Source: Nocardiopsaceae bacterium (GTDB lineage: Bacteria > Actinomycetota > Actinomycetes > Streptosporangiales > Streptosporangiaceae). From it: a stretch of DNA of 29,340 nt. Under the pieces are notes generated by a model. It ran no database searches and had not been told where the DNA came from. It worked only from the letters and a program-made list of their open reading frames with translations. This document shows positions 24,592-29,340 of this stretch, piece after piece. Made by a program: the position numbers and the translations under genes. The stretch spans positions 1 to 29,340 of the forward strand of contig JAIRTY010000391.1 in the NCBI GenBank assembly GCA_031254715.1, given 5' to 3'. The number at the start of each line of letters is the position of its first letter. Position 1 is the stretch's first letter.

Positions 24592-24963
24592 CCTTCCGAC
24601 AGAATGTCCGCAACCCGCCGCCGCCCATCAGCCGGCATCGATTGACCGCTGATCTCTCCCCCGCCGTAGCTCCACGCTGATTCGGGGGTTGGGGCCAGGT
24701 GCGCCTGGCCTGGTCTTCGGCGGAGGTGGTCGATGCGGACCTTTCATGGTTCGTCGCTGGAGCGGACGGCCCTGATCCGCCCACGCGGGGCTGACCCAGA
24801 TCTACACGGCGGTGTTGTGCTCAGCGGCTTCAGCACCGAGGACTCCAGGAGATCGTCAGAACCGCACAGGCAGCTCAGCCGGCCCTGCCGGAACCCGGTG
24901 GCGGTGTCACAGCCCCGTAGCCTCTGCCGCCTTTAGTCTTGCATCGGGACGCCCCGGGTATGC
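24592..24963. other. Intergenic region upstream of Wadjet operon
   Basis: No intact gene is recognised. The stretch must hold the Wadjet promoter on the minus strand, but no clear -35/-10 pair stands out. It contains the hairpin at 24693-24710 and leads into the AT-rich dyad at 24964-24988. Short open frames in several directions show no family resemblance. Confidence 0.5.
24693..24710. repeat. Small perfect hairpin upstream of Wadjet
   Basis: GGCCAGG (24693-24699) and CCTGGCC (24704-24710) form a 7-bp stem with a TGCG loop, about 120 bp upstream of jetA. It could be a terminator or regulatory structure; it has no T-run. Confidence 0.35.
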
Positions 24964-24988
24964 AATTATATCGTGTAACGATATAATT
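24964..24988. promoter_or_regulatory. AT-rich operator-like dyad with TATAAT on both strands
   Basis: Arms AATTATATCG (24964-24973) and CGATATAATT (24979-24988) form a perfect 10-bp inverted repeat around TGTAA. A perfect -10 hexamer TATAAT is present on the plus strand (24982-24987) and on the minus strand (24970-24965). It therefore looks like a repressor site over a bidirectional promoter, of the size bound by TetR- or PadR-type dimers. It stands out sharply against about 70% GC surroundings. No such regulator is encoded nearby. Confidence 0.6.
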
Positions 24989-25072
24989 TTGCACGTGTGC
25001 TGCAACGAGGGCGCCTGGGCATGGCCGCGGATCCATGCCGGGCGGTCGGGCGCGCCGGCCGCGGACGGCGTT

Positions 25073-25339
25073 CATGGCGGGGGCCGCGGAGAGCCGCTCA
25101 CGCTGGTCGTCATGGGCGGCTCGCTCGCCGCCGGGCCCGGCGCCGATCAGCCCGGCCGGACACCGGGGACATCGCTGGCAGCGGGGGTAGCCTGCGCGGC
25201 AGGCCGGCCGGTCCGGTTGCAGACGGTGGCGCGCAGCGGGGTCCGCACCCGTGACCTTCCGGTTCAGCTCGAGGTGGCGAGAGAAGCCCTTCCGGCAGCC
25301 GCGGTGATCGTCGTCGGCGGCAACGACATTACGCAATGA
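25073..25339 (+). pseudogene. Truncated SGNH/GDSL hydrolase remnant
   Basis: The frame reads GEPLTLVVMGGSLAAGPGADQPGRT, then RPVRLQTVARSGVRTRDLPVQL, and ends AVIVVGGNDITQ followed by a stop. These are SGNH hydrolase blocks I (normally GDS, here GGS), II and III (GGND). The last third, including the block V Asp-His pair, is missing. The enzyme would normally be an esterase or lipase; this copy cannot work. Its stop overlaps the WhiB reading frame by four bases, which may be chance or a fusion scar. The 5' limit is approximate. Confidence 0.65.
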
Positions 25340-26325
25340 CACGGCGCACGGCCGCTCAGGCGGCAGCCAGGGTCGCGGCCGGCGCCGTGCCGAGCCTGTG
25401 GCTGGCCTGCAGCATGGTGACCACCGGAGAGCTGGAGCCATCCCCCCGGGACGTCAGTGCCGGCGCGGCCGGGGGAGCTGGCAGCGGCGGCCTGTCGCGC
25501 CAGCAGCGCAACGACCACCCTGGAACGGCGCGGCCGATCGCCAAGAAGGGATGGCAGGCAGCTGCCGCCTGCCGGTCGGCGGACCCCGATTTGTTCTTCC
25601 CCAGCTCGGCTTCCGGCAAGGCCACCGAACAGGTTTGGCAGGCAAAGGCAATCTGCGCGCGCTGCCGGGTCCGGCGCCAATGCCTGGCGTTCGCGCTCCG
25701 GACCGGCCAGGCCTACGGGATCTGGGGCGGCCTGACCGAACGGGAGCGCTACCAGGCGGCGAGAGCCTGCATGCAAAGTGGGCACCCGGGTGTAGCTGGC
25801 GATGAGCGACCCACCCAGCAGGAGCGACCACGCGAACCGGCAAGCACCGTGAACGTGCGGGCCGTAGCCAGTACCAGCAGGCCCGCCCGGCCCCCGGCTG
25901 CCCGGATCGGGCGAGGCGCGGCTGCCAGCACCGAAGAGCTGATTCGCCTGCAGGCGAGCGCCGCCCTGGCCGCCTGCGAGCAGATGACCGTAGCGGCGCA
26001 GCAGGTCTTGCGCGACAGCGTGGACCTGGCATCCCGCCTGCCGACGAGCGCAGGCTGGGAGCGAAGAGCCGCGGCGCAGGCGGAAATCTTCGACCTGCTG
26101 GCTGAGGTGACCGACAACCGGGCAGCGGCCGCTGTGCTCAGGGGCGCGGCCCGGCCAGTGCGCGACCTGATCCTCAGCGCCGGACCGGCCGCGAACGGGA
26201 TGATCACCGGCTCGCGGCAGCGAATGCTCGCGTGCCTGCGGGCCGGGGACGCCAAAGCCGCCGCACTTGAACTGGAACAGCACCTCCGGGCTCTGCACTT
26301 CATGTCGCGGCTGGCCCGCCGCTAG
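25336..26325 (+). CDS. WhiB-family regulator with C-terminal FCD-like helical extension
   Basis: Residues about 70-140 are a WhiB domain with the four cluster cysteines C79, C107, C110 and C116 (CxxCx5C), and the G-[IV]-W-G-G turn (GIWGG) at 128-132. WhiB proteins bind a [4Fe-4S] cluster and often partner with the primary sigma factor. At 329 residues it is far longer than usual WhiB proteins (about 80-130). After a Pro/Arg linker, residues about 185-325 form helices such as EEL IRLQASAALAACEQM, AQAEIFDLLAEVTDN and MLACLRAGDAKAAALELEQHL. These resemble the FCD effector domain of GntR regulators, though the metal histidines are poorly kept. The start is uncertain (ATG 25336, ATG 25414 or a nearby GTG), and no ribosome-binding site stands out. 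Confidence 0.8.
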   Translation: MTRRTAAQAAARVAAGAVPSLWLACSMVTTGELEPSPRDVSAGAAGGAGSGGLSRQQRNDHPGTARPIAKKGWQAAAACRSADPDLFFPSSASGKATEQVWQAKAICARCRVRRQCLAFALRTGQAYGIWGGLTERERYQAARACMQSGHPGVAGDERPTQQERPREPASTVNVRAVASTSRPARPPAARIGRGAAASTEELIRLQASAALAACEQMTVAAQQVLRDSVDLASRLPTSAGWERRAAAQAEIFDLLAEVTDNRAAAAVLRGAARPVRDLILSAGPAANGMITGSRQRMLACLRAGDAKAAALELEQHLRALHFMSRLARR

Positions 26326-26399
26326 CAGCCGCCACCACGGAGCTCGACGTCTGCGTCCTACTCGTCCAGGCTGCTCGTGGCGGGTGAGGGCGCCGGTGT

Positions 26400-27059
26400 C
26401 TACCGGTGGACGATCTCATGCTGCCAGCGTGCCGGCGGCTGGATATGCAACTGCCAGTAGTGCTCGGCGATGTCGTCCGGATCGAACGCTGTCCCGGGTG
26501 CGACCGGACCGGCAACGGTCACAGTGGCGATGTGCACGCCGGCCGGCCCATACTGCGCGCCGAGCAGGCCTGCCAGCGCCCGGAGGCCGGCTTTGCCGAG
26601 TGACAGGCTCGTATACCGGGGGTCCGGCTCGGGCATTCCGCCTGTGACAAGAAATGAGCCGCCGCCCCGCCGCGCCATCGCGGGCGCCGTGTGCGCGGCC
26701 GCGGTGATCGCGCCGACCACATTCACGGCCCACGCCTCCTGGTGGCGTTGCACGGACAGCTCACCAGGCACGTCGGCTTGGATGATCGCAGCGTTATAGA
26801 CCACTGCTTGCGGGACCCCGAGTTCGTCGATGGCGGCATCCAGTGCAGCCCGCAACTCCGTCTCGCTGGCGCTGTCCGCGGTCAGGGGCAGCACAGGGAC
26901 GCCGTGCGGGCCGAGCGTCCCGGCCACGGCCTGCACGGTCGCCGTGCTGCGGGCGATGAGGGCGACCGGCAGGCCTTCCTCGGCGAACCGGCTGGCCACC
27001 GCGCCGCCGATCCCCGGTCCTGCTCCGATCACTACTGCTGGCGGGATTCGCTGTGTCAT
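26400..27059 (-). CDS. SDR-family oxidoreductase lacking canonical Ser/Tyr
   Basis: This 219-residue Rossmann protein has the nucleotide loop VVIGAGPGIGGAVA (near residue 10), VYNAAI in place of NNAG, and AGPVAPGT after the active site. The usual catalytic Ser is replaced (FLVTGGMP), and the YxxxK motif reads LSLGK, so Lys stays but Tyr does not. This fits a divergent SDR subgroup that may bind NAD(P) without classic reductase chemistry. ATG 27059 is preferred over GTG 27068 because a -10-like element ends 7 bases before it, implying a leaderless transcript. It is divergent from a MerR regulator, with a MerR-type promoter between, so induction by that regulator is likely. Confidence 0.82.
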   Translation of the reverse strand: MTQRIPPAVVIGAGPGIGGAVASRFAEEGLPVALIARSTATVQAVAGTLGPHGVPVLPLTADSASETELRAALDAAIDELGVPQAVVYNAAIIQADVPGELSVQRHQEAWAVNVVGAITAAAHTAPAMARRGGGSFLVTGGMPEPDPRYTSLSLGKAGLRALAGLLGAQYGPAGVHIATVTVAGPVAPGTAFDPDDIAEHYWQLHIQPPARWQHEIVHR

Positions 27060-27066
27060 GCCAGTC

Positions 27067-27097
27067 ACGCTAAAGTCTCACATGATGTGAAGGTCAA
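27067..27097 (-). promoter_or_regulatory. MerR-type promoter with 19-bp spacer and central dyad
   Basis: On the minus strand, TTGACC (27097-27092) and TAGCGT (27072-27067) are separated by 19 bp, the long spacer typical of MerR-activated promoters. The spacer holds the perfect dyad TCACATCATGTGA (27078-27090). The transcription start would fall at the SDR ATG (27059). The divergent MerR protein is the likely activator. Confidence 0.65.
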
Positions 27098-27111
27098 GCC
27101 TGGGGAACGAC

Positions 27112-27528
27112 ATGCGGATCGGGGCTGTCGCACGCGCGGCCGGGGTAAGCGAGAGACTGCTGCGCTACTACGAGGAACAGGGGCTGCTCCAGCCAGAACG
27201 CCTGCCCAGCGGCTACCGTGACTACAGCGAGGCGGATGTCGCGACGGTGCGCAACATCCGCACACTGCTCGCCGCCGGCCTTCCCCTCCGCATCATCGCC
27301 GACGTGCTGCCCTGCATCTGCAACTACCACGAGCGCATCGTTCCGTCCTGCCCCGAGTTCATCGTCACCCTCCGCCGCGAACGCGCCCGCATCAACGCCG
27401 CCATCGATGAGCTCAAAACCTCGCAAAAGCTGCTCGACACGGTCCTCGACGCGGCACCCTCCGCGGTCGTGACAGCGTCCGACGACGTCTGGTCAGACGA
27501 CATCCGCCGGGCGGTTAGCACGTCGTGA
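27112..27528 (+). CDS. MerR-family transcriptional regulator
   Basis: This 138-residue protein has the MerR DNA-binding domain MRIGAVARAAGVSERLLRYYEEQGLLQPERLPSGYRDYSEADVATVRNI at residues 1-49, followed by a dimer helix. A small Cys-bearing segment (LPCICNYHERIVPSCPEF) lies near residues 66-83. The cysteines could sense a metal, redox change or thiol-reactive compound. A GGGGA site lies 5 bases before the ATG. It is divergent from the SDR gene and probably activates it through the 19-bp-spacer promoter. Its 3' end overlaps a broken GNAT gene on the other strand by 14 bp. Confidence 0.9.
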   Translation: MRIGAVARAAGVSERLLRYYEEQGLLQPERLPSGYRDYSEADVATVRNIRTLLAAGLPLRIIADVLPCICNYHERIVPSCPEFIVTLRRERARINAAIDELKTSQKLLDTVLDAAPSAVVTASDDVWSDDIRRAVSTS

Positions 27529-27869
27529 TTGTGTGGAGTGGCCGTTCGAGGGCTTTCTGCTCGGCGACATTGGCGTCATTGGTGAGGGCCTTGATGCGGT
27601 ACGCAGTCGTGTGGTCAAGGAGATAGTCCACGAGCAGCTCCTGCGCTGCGGTCCCGATCCCCTGCCCGCGATGCTCGGGCGCCACGCCGGCCCCGATCTC
27701 ATACGCGACGCCGGCGGGAAACCCGCGGGGCTTCCAGGTGGCGATGCCGGCGACCGTGCCGTCGCCGCGCACGATCGCGACCGCTGAGGAGTCGCCGGAG
27801 ATGTAGCCGGTGCGTGGTAGCGCAGGGCGGCGATGCTGGCAGTCCCAGCCAGCCGGATGGTCGTCTCTT
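27515..27869 (-). pseudogene. Broken GNAT acetyltransferase
   Basis: The frame 27772-27515 has the GNAT acetyl-CoA motif YEIGAGVAPEHRGQGIGTAAQELLVDYLL and RIKALTNDANVAEQKALER. It then runs into PLHTITTC and a stop, losing the final strand and helix (normally AGF-x-REG...). Upstream, the likely N-terminal part (TIRLAGTASIAALRYH, to about 27869) is in a different frame from TGYISGD, which suggests a frameshift near 27810. The acetyltransferase is therefore truncated and frameshifted. Its end lies inside the MerR 3' end, so a rearrangement may have occurred there. Confidence 0.6.
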
Positions 27870-27878
27870 CAGCCCGTC

Positions 27879-28565
27879 TCAGGCGTGTGGGCTCGGTTGT
27901 ATGCCGCCTCTGAGATAGGCGAGGACGGCGAGGACCCGGCGGTTGGTGTCGTCGGTCTGGGGGAGGCGGAGCTTGGCAAAGATGTTGCCGACGTGCTTGC
28001 CGACAGCGGCCTCGGTGATAAAGAGCTTGCGGGCGACGGCGGCGTTGGAGTGGCCCTCGGCAATGAGGCCAAGCACCTCGCGCTCGCGGGGCGATAGGGA
28101 GGTCAGCGGGTCGCGCCGACGTCGCACGAACTGGCTGATCACCTGGGGGTCGACGGCGGTTCCGCCGACGGCAACCCGGCGCAGCGCAGCGATGAACTCC
28201 TCGACGTCGGCTACCCGGTCCTTGAGCAGGTAGCCGACACCGCGGCCGTCGCCTGAGTCGAGCAGGTCAGCGGCGTAGCGGTGCTGGACGTACTGGCTGA
28301 GCACGAGCACCGCGAGCCCGGGGTGAGCGCGGCGCAGGCTGACGGCGGCGCGCAGGCCCTCGTCGGTGAAGGTAGGGGGCATCCTGATGTCGGTGATCAC
28401 CAGGTCAGGATGGTGCTCGGTGACAGCGGCTTCGAGCCCTTCGGCGTCACCGGTGACGGCGGCGACCCGGAAGCCGAATCGTTCGAGCAGGCCGGCGAGC
28501 CCTTCGCGAAGCAAGACCGCGTCCTCGGCCAGGACCACCCGGACGTCGTTCAGCTCTGGCTGCAT
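27879..28565 (-). CDS. NarL/LuxR-family response regulator
   Basis: This 228-residue protein has a receiver domain with acidic pocket E14/D15, phospho-acceptor D59 (DLVITDIRMPP), S90 and K115 (GYLLKDR). A LuxR-type helix-turn-helix follows at about residues 150-210 (LTSLSPREREVLGLIAEGHSNAAVARKLFITEAAVGKHVGNIFAKL). It would be phosphorylated by the histidine kinase that overlaps its start by 16 bp and then bind target promoters. Targets are not evident. All key receiver residues are present. Confidence 0.95.
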   Translation of the reverse strand: MQPELNDVRVVLAEDAVLLREGLAGLLERFGFRVAAVTGDAEGLEAAVTEHHPDLVITDIRMPPTFTDEGLRAAVSLRRAHPGLAVLVLSQYVQHRYAADLLDSGDGRGVGYLLKDRVADVEEFIAALRRVAVGGTAVDPQVISQFVRRRRDPLTSLSPREREVLGLIAEGHSNAAVARKLFITEAAVGKHVGNIFAKLRLPQTDDTNRRVLAVLAYLRGGIQPSPHA

Positions 28566-29340
28566 GGGAGTTCCGCGCGCAGGAGGGTGGGACCGCCGCG
28601 CGGGCTTGATAGCAGCATCCGCCCCCCGGCCACGGCGACCCGGTCGGCCAGCCCGGTCAGACCGGTGCCGCGGGCTGGGTCGGCGCCACCGTGGCCGTTG
28701 TCGCTGATCTCGACGACCAGGAGCCTGTCGTGCCGCCGGGCGGTCACCGTGGCTCTGATGGCGCCGCTGTGCTTGGCGATATTGGAGAGCGCCTCGGCCG
28801 CCACGAAGTAGGCGGTGTTCTCGACCGGGCCCGGCAGCCGCCCGGCCACCGGGGCGTCAACGGTGACCGGGACCGGGGAGGAGTCAGCGAGCTCGGCAAG
28901 GGCCGCGGGCAGCCCGAGGTCGGAGAGGACCTGCGGCTGGATGCCGTGGATGAGCTCGCGCAGTTCAGCCATGAGCTGCTTGGCCTGCTCATGCGCGGCG
29001 GCGACGGCCCCGGCGGCCGGGGATCCGGGCGGCAGATCGAGCTGGGCCATGCCGAGCTGGAGGGTGAGGCTAACCAGCTTCTGCTGGGCGCCGTCATGCA
29101 GGTCGCGCTCGATGCGGCGGCGCTCGGCCTCGAACGCGCCGGCCAGCCGGGCGCGCGAGGCCGTCACCTCGGTCAGCTCGGCGCGCAGCTGCTCATCCGG
29201 CCCGCCGAGCAGTAGCGCACGGGCCGTGACCGCGTCCGCCCCGGCGACCAGCGTCACCAGGTAGCCCGCCGCGGGCAGCAGCACCAGGCCGGCGACCGCA
29301 TACGGCAGCGCCTGCGGCACGGTGGCCAGGTGGCCGAACA
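28550..29340 (-). CDS. Two-component sensor histidine kinase, HisKA_3 type (5' part cut by window edge)
   Basis: The visible C-terminal part begins in membrane helices (ALPYAVAGLVLLPAAGYLVTLVAGADAV) and continues into the HisKA_3 box ERRRIERDLHDGAQQKLVSLTLQLGMAQ with the phospho-accepting His. The HATPase region has ALSNIAKHSGA and DNGHGG...GLTGLADRVAVAGG. It autophosphorylates and passes phosphate to the coupled NarL-type regulator. The reading frame stays open to 29340, so the true start and further membrane helices lie outside the window. The stimulus is unknown. Confidence 0.93.
   Translation of the reverse strand, partial: FGHLATVPQALPYAVAGLVLLPAAGYLVTLVAGADAVTARALLLGGPDEQLRAELTEVTASRARLAGAFEAERRRIERDLHDGAQQKLVSLTLQLGMAQLDLPPGSPAAGAVAAAHEQAKQLMAELRELIHGIQPQVLSDLGLPAALAELADSSPVPVTVDAPVAGRLPGPVENTAYFVAAEALSNIAKHSGAIRATVTARRHDRLLVVEISDNGHGGADPARGTGLTGLADRVAVAGGRMLLSSPRGGPTLLRAELPCSQS

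Noticed and set aside
24592..24960. Possible insertion sequence end or degraded transposase upstream of Wadjet
   Set aside because: Short open frames show no transposase motif and no flanking inverted or direct repeats were found.
1..29340. tRNA, rRNA or CRISPR arrays
   Set aside because: No cloverleaf-like segment, rRNA-like stretch or regularly spaced direct repeats were noticed on reading; a dedicated search was not possible.

Overview
The window is GC-rich with strongly GC-biased third codon positions. It contains a WhiB regulator, FCD-type GntR, MarR and MerR regulators, several GTG starts and at least two promoters that look leaderless. Together these point to an actinobacterium, probably a soil Streptomyces/Streptosporangiales-like organism; the genus cannot be fixed from the sequence. 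The first 12 bases match the end of an Illumina adapter, so the left edge is probably a true contig end. The right edge cuts a histidine kinase gene.

Left part (1-7,000): a substrate-binding protein of the NMT1/ThiY/SsuA type, an FCD-family GntR repressor, a bicupin protein, an EutA-like ASKHA ATPase and a DUF6081 protein. A perfect GntR-type operator overlaps the promoter of the first gene, and a half-conserved copy lies between the divergent cupin and eutA genes. This suggests one regulon. No ethanolamine ammonia-lyase (eutBC) is present, so the role of the EutA-like protein is open. An MFS transporter follows.

7,000-12,000: cell-wall polymer genes. These are a short decayed SDR tail of the CDP-ribitol type, a sulfotransferase, and a very large GT2/CDP-glycerol glycerophosphotransferase fusion that starts only 15 bp away from the sulfotransferase start on the opposite strand.

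12,000-16,500: a coupled LLM monooxygenase/FMN reductase pair. It is divergent from a MarR regulator, and two related palindromes lie between them. Next come a toxin-antitoxin pair (RHH-type antitoxin and DUF5615 PIN-like toxin) with a dyad directly abutting the antitoxin start codon, a partly decayed intergenic stretch, and a DUF2231-Rieske fusion.

16,500-24,600: a complete four-gene Wadjet (JetABCD, type II families) anti-plasmid condensin system on the minus strand, tightly coupled in the order jetA-jetB-jetC-jetD. This is the clearest defence system here and is a known type.

24,600-29,340: an intergenic stretch with a strong AT-rich dyad, a truncated SGNH hydrolase remnant, and a WhiB protein with an unusual C-terminal helical region resembling an FCD domain. 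Then come an SDR lacking the usual catalytic Ser/Tyr under a MerR-type 19-bp-spacer promoter, its divergent MerR regulator, a broken GNAT gene, and a NarL-type two-component system. The points most worth following up are the GntR/EutA/cupin/DUF6081 regulon, the WhiB-FCD-like fusion, and the compact regulatory sites (MarR pair, TA dyad, MerR promoter).
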